The notes under the pieces: generated by a model
Databases searched by the model: none
The model's input: only the letters and a program-made list of their open reading frames with translations
Told to the model about the DNA's origin: nothing
Translations under genes and position numbers: made by a program
Shown here: in pieces, positions 1 to 8,277 of the stretch
Position numbering within the stretch: the first letter of the stretch is position 1
Layout of the letters: each line of letters opens with the position of its first letter
Source of the DNA: Chitinophaga pinensis
GTDB lineage: Bacteria; Bacteroidota; Bacteroidia; AKYH767-A; OLB10
Direction: 5' to 3'
Assembly: GCA_943332105.1 (NCBI GenBank)
Contig: CALQOD010000007.1
Span: 1 to 47,908, forward strand
Length of the DNA stretch: 47,908 nucleotides

Positions 1-14
1 ATTCAAACCTAGTT

Positions 15-611
15 ATGGCAATTTACGAATTCAACGGATATGTTCCTGTAGTGCATGAATCATCTTTCGTACATCCACTAGCGATAGTCACAGGTAACGT
101 AATTATTGGTAAGGATGTTTATATTGCTCCTGGCGCAGCTGTTCGTGGCGACTGGGGTGAAATAATCATTGAAGATGGCTGTAATGTTCAGGAGAATTGC
201 ACGCTGCATATGTTTCCAGGACAAAAGGTGATTTTGAGGAAAGGAGCTCATATCGGTCATGGAGCAATCATACATGGAGCTGAAATAGGTGAGAATGTTT
301 TAGTCGGTATGAATGCTGTTGTTATGGACAGAGTAGTAATTAATAAAAATGCAATCATAGGTGCTCTTTGTTTTGTTCCTGAAGGAATGAGCATTCCCGA
401 AAGAAGTATTGCTGTTGGTAATCCTGCTAAGATCATTAAAGAAATGTCGGATGAAATGATTGAATGGAAAACAAAAGGAACTGCTTTATACCAACGGTTG
501 CCTTCTGAATTGCATGCAACACTAAAAGAATGCGAACCTTTGAGAATTATTTCCGAAAATAGGCCGAAGCAGCAAGAAATTTATAAAACATGGAATGTTA
601 CCAAAAAATAA
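15..611 (+). CDS. PaaY / gamma-carbonic-anhydrase-like hexapeptide-repeat protein
   Basis: This 198-residue protein is built almost entirely of left-handed beta-helix hexapeptide repeats (roughly residues 17-145, with triplets such as IIGKDVYIAPGAAVRG and ENVLVGMNAVV). The family's metal-site histidines are present in LHMF, HIGHGAIIHG and nearby. The family covers gamma-carbonic anhydrases and PaaY, a thioesterase-like accessory of phenylacetate degradation; the C-terminal extension after the helix fits PaaY better than a plain carbonic anhydrase. A TAG lies 3 bases before the ATG, so an upstream gene may end just at the window edge, and paa genes would be the expected neighbours, but none is visible. 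The next gene follows after 4 bases, so it opens an apparent operon. The assignment to PaaY rather than another family member is by overall pattern only. Confidence 0.8.
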   Translation: MAIYEFNGYVPVVHESSFVHPLAIVTGNVIIGKDVYIAPGAAVRGDWGEIIIEDGCNVQENCTLHMFPGQKVILRKGAHIGHGAIIHGAEIGENVLVGMNAVVMDRVVINKNAIIGALCFVPEGMSIPERSIAVGNPAKIIKEMSDEMIEWKTKGTALYQRLPSELHATLKECEPLRIISENRPKQQEIYKTWNVTKK

Positions 612-615
612 TATT

Positions 616-1713
616 ATGCGATTATTTTTTTCTCTATTAATTTTTTTTAGTTGTATTTCGCAATTTTCCTTTTCTCAAACGCCAGTTATTTTACGTGTTA
701 AATCTGAAGAGCAGGACGATACTTTAGGCGTTGATATTGTTCACGACTTAATGCAGATCACTTACGATGCGATCAAAGATGGTAGAATTCAACTTTGGGA
801 TTCACATAAAAAAGAAGTTTCAATTTCATTTAAATCGCTTATCGAAATTGAGAAAAACTCATCTATAAACTTTGTTGATCAGCAAATGATGTACGTTTAT
901 GAAGTTTGGTATTTTGAAAAGAAAAAATTGTTTAGTCAGACCCAAGGCTTTATGTTTTCAAGTAGGTTACCAAATGGAGAGTCTGTTCTTTTTGGATATG
1001 TTGAATATGAACCATTAAAGAATATTATCGCTACTGCTAGTCCACGAATTAATGCAAATGGTGATTGCTATTTAAATCTAAATAATTACCTGAGCAAGAA
1101 AAAATACAATTATCAGATTTTGCAATTTGGAGATAAAGTAATTGATAATATTACAGACTCTAAATTGCTTAAAGAGAATTTTATCGGATTAAATGAATTC
1201 AATTTTGACCCACTTGCGAAAGATACCGTTGAGTCGAAATATATTGAAACGTTAATCTCGAAGTCAGATAAAATGTTAGGTTCAAAGGCAAATTCATCGC
1301 TTGATTTTATCTTGTCTTTAACAAATTATTTCCATCAAAATCTTGAGGTATTATATAATTTATCAGGAAACGACGCAGATAATAAATTAGGGAACGGGGA
1401 TTGGAAAATAACTTCAATTACTTTTGTCGAAATATGGCACAAAAAAAATGATGTGGTGAACTCAACACCCCTATGGATGTTAGTTGATATTGATAATAAA
1501 GTAATCGATACTCTTTGGATGGACAACTTAGTTAACTGGGATTTTAATGTTCAAGGTGTGCAATGGTTGGATTTTCTTCGTAGTAAGAATTATTTATATT
1601 TAATAACAAAAATCAATTCCGATCTTATACCTCTTGAAAAAGCAATAAAATATCAAAAGGGATTGTATAATCATAAATGGAATAACCTTATTAATTTTGT
1701 CGAAAATTATTAA
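616..1713 (+). CDS. Exported protein of unknown function (weak GldN/PorN resemblance)
   Basis: The 365-residue product starts with a signal peptide (MRLFFSLLIFFSCISQFSFS, cleavage near SFSQ). I prefer the ATG at 616 over one at 595, because the latter overlaps the upstream gene and puts seven polar residues before the signal peptide. No domain is certain. The middle shows a YEVWYFEKKK stretch followed by a chain ending in EYEPLKN, and an early GRIQLWD stretch; together these faintly recall the GldN/PorN family of T9SS ring proteins, which have a W-F-D-K core and an acidic-plus-PL segment. The resemblance is by eye and could be chance. It sits 4 bases after the PaaY-like gene and 12 bases before the phosphohexomutase gene, so it is co-transcribed with housekeeping genes rather than with porK/L/M. 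Confidence 0.75.
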   Translation: MRLFFSLLIFFSCISQFSFSQTPVILRVKSEEQDDTLGVDIVHDLMQITYDAIKDGRIQLWDSHKKEVSISFKSLIEIEKNSSINFVDQQMMYVYEVWYFEKKKLFSQTQGFMFSSRLPNGESVLFGYVEYEPLKNIIATASPRINANGDCYLNLNNYLSKKKYNYQILQFGDKVIDNITDSKLLKENFIGLNEFNFDPLAKDTVESKYIETLISKSDKMLGSKANSSLDFILSLTNYFHQNLEVLYNLSGNDADNKLGNGDWKITSITFVEIWHKKNDVVNSTPLWMLVDIDNKVIDTLWMDNLVNWDFNVQGVQWLDFLRSKNYLYLITKINSDLIPLEKAIKYQKGLYNHKWNNLINFVENY

Positions 1714-1725
1714 AAAAATAAAATC

Positions 1726-3132
1726 ATGTCGAAAATAAAATTTGGAACTGATGGTTGGAGAGCAATTATCGCAGAAGAATTTACTGTAGAAAATGTAGCG
1801 CGTGTAGCAGAAGGTACTGCATTGTGGTTACTAAAACAAAAAAACAATCCTGGTATAATTCTCGGACACGACTGTCGCTTTGCAGGTGAGCTTTTTTGTA
1901 ATACAATTGCAAAAGTAATGTGCGCAAAGGGTGTTTCGGTAACTATGTCTAAAGGATTTGTATCAACTCCTATGGTATCATTAGGTACTGTTAAAGAAAA
2001 CAAAGATTTAGGTATAATAATTACTGCAAGTCATAATCCTCCCGAGTATAATGGATTTAAATTAAAAGGTTCCTTTGGGGGGCCATTGTTGCCAGCTCAT
2101 GTTGCAGAAATTGAAGAGCTTATTCCTGATCAATGTAGCATTGATTATTCAAAAATCGAATTAGATAAATCACAAGCTGATGGATTGCTTTCTTATATTG
2201 ATTTAGAAACAATGTATTGTGATCATGTGGAGGCTAACTTTGATATGAGTCTGATTAAAAACAGCGGACTTCATTTAGCTTATGATGCAATGTATGGCTC
2301 TGGTCAAAATGTAATCAAACGTATGTTGCCAGATATTACTATGCTGCATTGTGATTATAATCCTTCCTTTATGGGTCAGGCTCCAGAGCCTATTCACAAA
2401 AACCTAACAGAATTTTCTGAACTAATTAAGAATGCCAAGAACATTGACTCTGGATTAGTGACTGATGGAGATGCTGATCGTATTGGATTTTATGATTCTC
2501 AAGGTAATTTTGTCGATTCACACCATCTTATTTTACTATTGATTCATTATTTGTACAAGTACAAAGGAATGAGAGGGAAAGTGGTTACTGCCTTCTCAAC
2601 GACACCTAAAGTTGCAAAGCTTTGTGCACATTACGGCATCGAAATGGAAACCGTGAAAATCGGATTTAAATACATCGCTGAAATTATGATTAAAGAGGAT
2701 GTATTGCTAGGTGGTGAGGAGTCAGGAGGAATTGCAATAAAAGGCCATATACCTGAGCGAGATGGGATTTGGATGGGTTTAACGCTATGGGAGTTTATGG
2801 CGAAGAGTGGAAAAACATTGAATGATTTAATCAATGAAGTTTATGAGATTGTTGGACCTTTTTCATTTGAAAGAAATGACTTGCATTTAAAAGAGGAATT
2901 AAAACAATCAATCCTTAAAAACTGTTTAAATTCAAACTATACATCCTTTGGAGAATATAAGATTGTAAGAACTGAAGACTTGGATGGATTTAAATATTTC
3001 TTCGAAAACGGCGATTGGTTAATGATTCGTGCCTCTGGAACAGAGCCTGTATTGCGTACATACGCCGAATCTAGTTCGCGTGAAGCGGCCTTCGCTATAT
3101 TGAATGCTGCAAAGGCAACATTATTCAACTAA
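1726..3132 (+). CDS. Phosphoglucomutase/phosphomannomutase family protein
   Basis: This 468-residue cytoplasmic enzyme belongs to the alpha-D-phosphohexomutase superfamily, which moves phosphate between C1 and C6 of hexose phosphates to feed sugar-nucleotide synthesis. All four active-site signatures are present: the phosphoserine loop TASHNP (Ser102), the magnesium loop DGDADR (Asp247, Asp249, Asp251), the sugar-binding GGEESGG (329-335) and the phosphate-binding RASGTEP (435-441). The length is normal for the family. The start is ATG, 12 bases after the preceding stop. The sequence does not tell glucose from mannose or glucosamine specificity, although GEESGG with RASGTEPV is typical of Bacteroidota phosphogluco/phosphomannomutases. 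Confidence 0.93.
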   Translation: MSKIKFGTDGWRAIIAEEFTVENVARVAEGTALWLLKQKNNPGIILGHDCRFAGELFCNTIAKVMCAKGVSVTMSKGFVSTPMVSLGTVKENKDLGIIITASHNPPEYNGFKLKGSFGGPLLPAHVAEIEELIPDQCSIDYSKIELDKSQADGLLSYIDLETMYCDHVEANFDMSLIKNSGLHLAYDAMYGSGQNVIKRMLPDITMLHCDYNPSFMGQAPEPIHKNLTEFSELIKNAKNIDSGLVTDGDADRIGFYDSQGNFVDSHHLILLLIHYLYKYKGMRGKVVTAFSTTPKVAKLCAHYGIEMETVKIGFKYIAEIMIKEDVLLGGEESGGIAIKGHIPERDGIWMGLTLWEFMAKSGKTLNDLINEVYEIVGPFSFERNDLHLKEELKQSILKNCLNSNYTSFGEYKIVRTEDLDGFKYFFENGDWLMIRASGTEPVLRTYAESSSREAAFAILNAAKATLFN

Positions 3133-3136
3133 CCGT

Positions 3137-4057
3137 ATGTATTTACGAAAAGTGATTAAAATTAAAAGCATCATATTTTTTATGGTGCTTTCCTTTTATG
3201 TTACCAGTTCGTTTGCTCAGCAAGATTCAATAAGTTTTAACAAAAGAAAAAAGCTAATATGGACTGGTAGCGCTGTTGCGTTTGCTGGAGGCATGACTGG
3301 CCTGTATCAGTTATGGTATAAAGATTACCCACAATCGTCTTTTCATTTTTTTAATGATAACAGAGAATGGCAAAAGCAAGATAAGCTTGGACATACAGGG
3401 ACAGCCTATTACATTTCTAAATGGACAGGTGATTTGTATACTTTTGCTGGTTATGAAAATAATAAAGCGGCACTTTTAGGAGCATTAACTGGATTCGGTT
3501 TTCAATTCACAATAGAAATGTTCGATGGTTTTAGTAGTCAGTGGGGATTTTCTGTTGGCGACATAGCTGCCAATACAATTGGTGCAGGATTGTATTATAC
3601 CCAACAAATAGGATGGAAGGACCAGTTAATAAAATACAAAATGTCTTATCATATTACTGAATATCCGGCTTATAATCCATCCCTCTTAGGTGAGAACAAA
3701 GTGCAAAGAGTATTTAAAGATTATAATGGCCAGACCTATTGGCTTTCCTTTAATTTAAAGGGTTTGGTTTTGCAGAATAAAAAATTCCCTGAATGGTTAA
3801 ATCTTGCTGTTGGGTATAATGCTAGTGGAATGACAGGCGCTGTAAAAAATCGAACTGCTTATAACGGTTATGTAATACCGCAATTTGAAAGAACGAATTG
3901 TTTTATTCTTTCGCCTGATATTGATATCACAAAAATAAAGTCAAATAGTAAAGCAATTAATTTTTTAAAGGAAGCGTTTGGATTTATTAAAGTACCTATG
4001 CCCGCTATACGTATTAAAAACAATGGAAGCATTGACGCAACTCCATTTTATTTTTAG
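3137..4057 (+). CDS. DUF2279-like exported protein
   Basis: The 306-residue product has an N-terminal signal sequence (ending SSFAQ) and a central segment with the hallmarks of DUF2279 (YfiM-like) proteins: DKLGHTGTAYYISK, a GFQFTIEMFDGFSSQWGFS region and SVGDIAANTIGAGL. These proteins are predicted to sit in the envelope; their function is unknown. An ATG at 3104 would overlap the mutase gene by 29 bases and place a polar peptide before the signal, so the ATG at 3137, four bases after the mutase stop, is chosen. The C-terminal half (about residues 190-306) is beta-rich and may form a barrel-like or periplasmic domain. Its stop codon abuts the stop of the convergent gene with no gap. Confidence 0.78.
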   Translation: MYLRKVIKIKSIIFFMVLSFYVTSSFAQQDSISFNKRKKLIWTGSAVAFAGGMTGLYQLWYKDYPQSSFHFFNDNREWQKQDKLGHTGTAYYISKWTGDLYTFAGYENNKAALLGALTGFGFQFTIEMFDGFSSQWGFSVGDIAANTIGAGLYYTQQIGWKDQLIKYKMSYHITEYPAYNPSLLGENKVQRVFKDYNGQTYWLSFNLKGLVLQNKKFPEWLNLAVGYNASGMTGAVKNRTAYNGYVIPQFERTNCFILSPDIDITKIKSNSKAINFLKEAFGFIKVPMPAIRIKNNGSIDATPFYF

Positions 4058-4786
4058 TTAATTCTTTTTAGGTTTTCGATCCGGGTTTTCATGAAAGTAA
4101 AATCGAAAATCAATTGTTAAATAATCACCTTGCAATGTTGTTTTTCCAGTTGAGGTAGGAAGTTTTGTAAAATCGCGCTCTGGATAGTATTCAACTAGTG
4201 TATTATAGATAGATGATAATGATCGATGGTAGCTTGCGCCAAAATAGTAGGTGCCTTTTTTGCCATTTCGATATTCCCATCCAAGATTGGCTAATACACC
4301 AGTATTGATTTTATTTTTTCTTGCAGAATATTGTAGCATGTAAGTTGGTTCGTAGGTAAAAACATCAGACGGAAATATATCTATAGATCCACCCATTGCA
4401 GCACTCATCCAGATTTTTTTATCTAGCTGAATATAAATTAATGCGCTTAGAGGAATCTCATATCCAATAATTGAAAAATCACTTTTAGATATAAATGTGG
4501 TGTCAATTAATGTTAAATCATAATTTCTTTTTACATATAAAATTCCTGACTCAATGGTAAATGTATTTGATATGCCTCTGCGAACCAAAACACCAGTGCT
4601 ATATCCTGAATGTTGCGCTAGATTGAACAAAATAGAATTGTTTTCAAAATCTTTCGGACCTGTTCTGAAATAGCTACTAGAAAAAATTGGTCGGTAGCAA
4701 AATCCAAATTGTGTTGTGTTAATTTGAGCATTGCTAAGTAAAGCCTGGAAGCATAAAAATATCAAAATACTTAATCGCTTTTTCAT
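4058..4786 (-). CDS. Outer-membrane beta-barrel protein (PorT-like fold), function unknown
   Basis: A 242-residue exported protein with a signal peptide (MKKRLSILIFLCFQALLSNA) followed by alternating hydrophobic/polar beta strands, typical of the small eight-stranded barrels common in Bacteroidota. Strand-like features include GYSTGVLVRRG, TIESGILYVKR and YLTIDFRFYF near the end; a short basic tail follows the last strand. I recognise no ligand-binding motif. It is a single-gene unit, converging on the DUF2279-like gene with no gap between the stop codons. Calling it a barrel is inference from sequence texture. Confidence 0.7.
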   Translation of the reverse strand: MKKRLSILIFLCFQALLSNAQINTTQFGFCYRPIFSSSYFRTGPKDFENNSILFNLAQHSGYSTGVLVRRGISNTFTIESGILYVKRNYDLTLIDTTFISKSDFSIIGYEIPLSALIYIQLDKKIWMSAAMGGSIDIFPSDVFTYEPTYMLQYSARKNKINTGVLANLGWEYRNGKKGTYYFGASYHRSLSSIYNTLVEYYPERDFTKLPTSTGKTTLQGDYLTIDFRFYFHENPDRKPKKN

Positions 4787-4885
4787 ATCGCAAAAATGAA
4801 AAAAATAAATCAGTAATTGGAGTGTAACGCTAAGTATAATTAAATTCTAAATGACTATATCTACAATCTATGGACGCATAAAAAA

Positions 4886-4910
4886 AGAGCCGTTACAAAG
4901 TAACGGCTCT
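4886..4910 (-). terminator. Intrinsic terminator of the esterase-like gene
   Basis: A perfect 11-bp stem (AGAGCCGTTAC with GTAACGGCTCT) with a 3-base loop lies 20 bases downstream of the minus-strand esterase-like gene. On the minus strand it is followed by a T run, formed by the A run at 4880-4886. Confidence 0.9.
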
Positions 4911-4930
4911 TGAAGTTAAAAGATTATTAA

Positions 4931-6475
4931 TTAATTGAAGATTAATTTTCCACTTGCTTCTCCCTTATCAAATATTGTTTTGATAATATAAATTCCGGAC
5001 TCTAGTTTATTTCTTTCAATTGTAAACTGACGATTATTAACACCTTCAACATTCATAATTAAATTACCAACGATGTCATAAATTTTGACATTTCTGATTT
5101 CACCAGCTAATGCATCTGCATAAATTGTACTTGATGATAAAGCTGGATTTGGGCTGACGCGAACATTAGAAGATAAGTTTTCAATGTAGTTAATTCCTGT
5201 TGTTAGATTTAAACAAGTAACGATACGCGGATTAACATAACCCATAATTGTATCAATATAAGCCGTCGCTTTTGCTTTCGACATATCAAGATTCGTCAAT
5301 AACGCATTTTGATAAACTAGTGTTCCCTGAGCTGCAGGGTAACCAAAATACTGAGCTACTGCAACAGTAGTTGTTGAATCATACCAATCCCATGGACCTG
5401 ATTGAGGGTTGGTAGCTGTAAAGAATGGATACATTCCTTCAATTCCTCCATTTACCGATTCAGCATAAATTGACAACGGGTCATTGAAATTAGCATTTAA
5501 CATACAATTATTATTACCTAAAGCTTGTGCTAACTGAGCAACAACAGAACTACCAGATACATCAACAACAAAATCGCCAGTAGTAGGAACGATTACAGCA
5601 CCGTTTCCATAGGGAGTAAAAGGTTCACTTACAACATGAAAAGATGCCGTTGGCGGATCGCCAGCTTCAATCCAAGAAGAATCTCCTATGGCGCCACCTA
5701 TATTAATGACGAAGTTTACTTTTGAAGAATAACCAGGATTGTTATTCGGGTTGTTTAACGGAGGAATACCACCAAATCCTTCAAAGTCGCCAATTAATCC
5801 CTGATTTACATAGCTCTGACCTGCAACGAATCCATATGATACATTGTTAGTTTGAGCTAAGAATTTAGGTAAATTAATCTCCTGAGTTTTGTCAACAGAA
5901 CCACATGCTAAAGCAACATAGCCACCGCTTCCATATCCACCCATAATTATTTTGTTTGTATCAATGCCGTAAGTAGATGCATTTGCTTTGAAAAAACGAA
6001 CACTTGCTCTCGCATCCTGCATAGCACGATAAACAGCTTGTAATAATGTACCTGTTCTGATATCTTGTCCAGTAGCCCCTGTAGCAGAAGGATTCCAGCC
6101 CAAACGATAAGCAACTGCAGCAACTACATAGCCTCTTCTTGCAAGTTCATTACAAGTATATACGATATTACTATCTCTCTTGCCACCATTAGGTGATCCA
6201 TTTATTACAGGAGGCAAAAAGCTGCCTGTATGTAACATAATTACAAGCGGACGCTGTGATAGTGGATCAACAGCACCAGCAGGCTGGTAGATGTCTGTTT
6301 TTAAATCGACAGCAACAGGGGTTCCTGTTAGTACTTGAATATTGTTAGCATAAATGACATCAGGAGTAACCGATGCTGATGGGAATATCGGCGACAAATA
6401 TCTCTGTGCCATAACACCTTGAAAGCATATGGCTTGCGTGGTGATTACAATTAGAATTTGTAGAAATTTTTTCAT
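4931..6475 (-). CDS. T9SS-exported esterase-like alpha/beta hydrolase, catalytic His not found
   Basis: The 514-residue product has a signal peptide (MKKFLQILIVITTQAICFQG), an alpha/beta-hydrolase core and a C-terminal T9SS type A sorting domain (about residues 435-514: VSPNPA, NVKIYDIVGN, LESGIYIIK, KLIFN). The core has an oxyanion-type LHTGSF (His82) and a nucleophile elbow GGYGSGGY (Ser183). I count only two histidines in the whole protein, His82 and His280 in SFHVVSE, so no histidine occupies the usual place after the acid; Glu284 sits where an Asp would be expected. It may be a degenerate or atypical esterase. The frame can be extended to a GTG at 6511, but the ATG at 6475 begins a clean signal peptide. 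Related proteins are annotated as carboxylesterases; the substrate is unknown. Confidence 0.85.
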   Translation of the reverse strand: MKKFLQILIVITTQAICFQGVMAQRYLSPIFPSASVTPDVIYANNIQVLTGTPVAVDLKTDIYQPAGAVDPLSQRPLVIMLHTGSFLPPVINGSPNGGKRDSNIVYTCNELARRGYVVAAVAYRLGWNPSATGATGQDIRTGTLLQAVYRAMQDARASVRFFKANASTYGIDTNKIIMGGYGSGGYVALACGSVDKTQEINLPKFLAQTNNVSYGFVAGQSYVNQGLIGDFEGFGGIPPLNNPNNNPGYSSKVNFVINIGGAIGDSSWIEAGDPPTASFHVVSEPFTPYGNGAVIVPTTGDFVVDVSGSSVVAQLAQALGNNNCMLNANFNDPLSIYAESVNGGIEGMYPFFTATNPQSGPWDWYDSTTTVAVAQYFGYPAAQGTLVYQNALLTNLDMSKAKATAYIDTIMGYVNPRIVTCLNLTTGINYIENLSSNVRVSPNPALSSSTIYADALAGEIRNVKIYDIVGNLIMNVEGVNNRQFTIERNKLESGIYIIKTIFDKGEASGKLIFN

Positions 6476-6561
6476 AGATAGTGTTTTTAGGTTTTGTGTA
6501 AAAATAAGCACTTAATGTGATTTTCATAGTATTGTAAAAAAAACTTATGATGATTTTTATC

Positions 6562-6594
6562 TTTGAGATTACATCAGGGAAAATTGTAAATTTG
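6562..6594 (+). promoter_or_regulatory. Promoter of the type B T9SS cargo gene
   Basis: A -33 element TTTG (6562-6565), a 21-base spacer and a -7 element TAAATTTG (6587-6594) match the Bacteroidota sigma consensus. Only four bases separate the -7 box from the ATG at 6599, so transcription probably begins at or next to the start codon. Confidence 0.65.
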
Positions 6595-6598
6595 AGCA

Positions 6599-8263
6599 AT
6601 GAATTTAACTGGCATTAGTTTTAATTTTAAAGTTGTTGGACTAATGGCCGCCTTAACAGTTCTATCCGCTAAAGTTTATTCTCAGTGTATTACTGTATTT
6701 CCATTTTCAGAAAATTTTGAAGCCTCGAATGGTAATTGGTCAAGTTCCGGTGTTAACAATGATTGGTCATGGGGTACACCGAATAAACTGAATATTAATG
6801 CAGCTGCAGCTGGAAGCAAATGTTGGATAAGTGGTAATTTGACAGGGAATTCTTACAATGGTGGTCAGAAATCTTATATCGAAAGTCCCTGTTTTGATTT
6901 TACATCTTTAGTAAATCCTATAATTAAATTTTCAATTTACTGGGATACCGAAAGACAATACGACGGTGGTAATTTACAATTCTCAATTAATAATGGTCTT
7001 ACATGGTCTAATTTAGGAAGTGCGAATGATCCTGTAGATTGTTATAATAAAAACTGGTTTAATAGTTCAAATATCACAAATATTAGCACACTTGCTTCTC
7101 CATCGAATGGTTGGTCCGGCACTTTGCAGAATAGTGCTGGTGGCTGTTTAGGTGGAAATGGAAGTGGACAATGGTTGGAGGCCTCGCATTGTTTAGGTTT
7201 TCTTGCTGGAAAACCTTCTGTTAAATTTCGATTTACTTTTGGATCCGGAACTTCTTGCAATAGCTTTGATGGTATTGCTATCGACCAGTTTTTTATTGGT
7301 GAAATTCAAGATCCTATTTATGATTTCATATTTAATTGTCTTAGTACTGGTACTGTCGATTTTATTGCCAGCTCATCGGATTGCCCGGCGCAGTATTCAT
7401 GGGATTTTAATGATTTGAACTCATCAAATAATACAGCCACAGGAATTTCTGTTTCTCATGATTTTTCAGGGCCCGGAAGTTATTATGTTGTGCTTACAAT
7501 TACTTATCCATGCATTGGAACCAGAACAATTAACAAACAAATAATCATTCCTGATTTAGTTGTTGCAACAACGGATGTAACTTGTATTAATGATTCAAAC
7601 GGTACTGCAACCGCCGCTGTTAGTTTAGTAAGTAATCCAATTATAAAATGGTTGCCTTCGGGAGGTTCTGGATTAAGTATCGATAGCTTGGTGCCTGGAC
7701 AATATTACGTAACACTAATTGGTGCAGCAGCAGTTTGCGATGCAACAGTGCCATTTACAATTGGAGTGGGACCGAATGCAAATCCTAAAGTTAATATCGG
7801 TGGTTCAATAAAGATTTGCCCTGGCGATGCAGTAAAACTCGATGCGGGTACTTTTGAAAAGTATCTTTGGAATACAGGCGATACATCATCGTATATTATT
7901 GCAACAGATTCCGGCTATTACTCTGTATTAGTTGAAAATTCAGCTGGTTGTAAGGCTTCTGATTCAGCAGAGATTATCGTGGGCTGTGGTTATTCTGTTT
8001 GGCTTCCTTCTGCTTTTTCTCCTGATGAAGATGGGGTTAATGATATTTTCAAAGGTTATGGATTTGATGTTGTCGAATATCACCTAATTATTTTTAATCG
8101 TATGGGACAAATGGTTTTTGAAACGTATGATTTGAATAAAGGATGGGATGGTAATGAAGAGGGTTATCCTTCTCCTATTGGTATTTACGGATATAGCGTC
8201 ACTTATAAATTTTCCGGAAATGATAGTATTAGAAAAAGAAGTACCTTAACTTTAATCCGTTAA
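6599..8263 (+). CDS. T9SS type B (gliding-motility C-terminal) secreted protein with PKD-like domain
   Basis: The 554-residue protein has an N-terminal export signal, a beta-sandwich region resembling MAM/CUB-like domains (about 30-235, PFSENFEASNGNW, WNWG-type motifs), a PKD-like domain (about 245-320, with YSWDFND), an Ig-like segment (about 395-465, ending KASDSAEI), and the CHU_C gliding-associated C-terminal domain (about 470-554: LPSAFSPDEDGVND, LIIFNRMGQMVFE, GWDGN, GIYGYSV). That tail is the T9SS type B sorting signal, so the mature protein should be exported across the outer membrane. The first lipoprotein of the MbnP type follows after 14 bases, so the two are probably co-transcribed. 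The ligand or surface role is unknown; adhesin-like is a guess. Confidence 0.9.
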   Translation: MNLTGISFNFKVVGLMAALTVLSAKVYSQCITVFPFSENFEASNGNWSSSGVNNDWSWGTPNKLNINAAAAGSKCWISGNLTGNSYNGGQKSYIESPCFDFTSLVNPIIKFSIYWDTERQYDGGNLQFSINNGLTWSNLGSANDPVDCYNKNWFNSSNITNISTLASPSNGWSGTLQNSAGGCLGGNGSGQWLEASHCLGFLAGKPSVKFRFTFGSGTSCNSFDGIAIDQFFIGEIQDPIYDFIFNCLSTGTVDFIASSSDCPAQYSWDFNDLNSSNNTATGISVSHDFSGPGSYYVVLTITYPCIGTRTINKQIIIPDLVVATTDVTCINDSNGTATAAVSLVSNPIIKWLPSGGSGLSIDSLVPGQYYVTLIGAAAVCDATVPFTIGVGPNANPKVNIGGSIKICPGDAVKLDAGTFEKYLWNTGDTSSYIIATDSGYYSVLVENSAGCKASDSAEIIVGCGYSVWLPSAFSPDEDGVNDIFKGYGFDVVEYHLIIFNRMGQMVFETYDLNKGWDGNEEGYPSPIGIYGYSVTYKFSGNDSIRKRSTLTLIR

Positions 8264-8277
8264 ACTGAAAACATAAA

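Noticed and set aside
595-615. ATG at 595 as start of the exported protein
   Set aside because: It overlaps the preceding gene and adds polar residues before the signal peptide; 616 is better.
7203-7418. Plus-strand frame inside the T9SS type B gene, rich in Leu
   Set aside because: It is an alternative-frame shadow of a well-supported gene without its own promoter or conserved motif.
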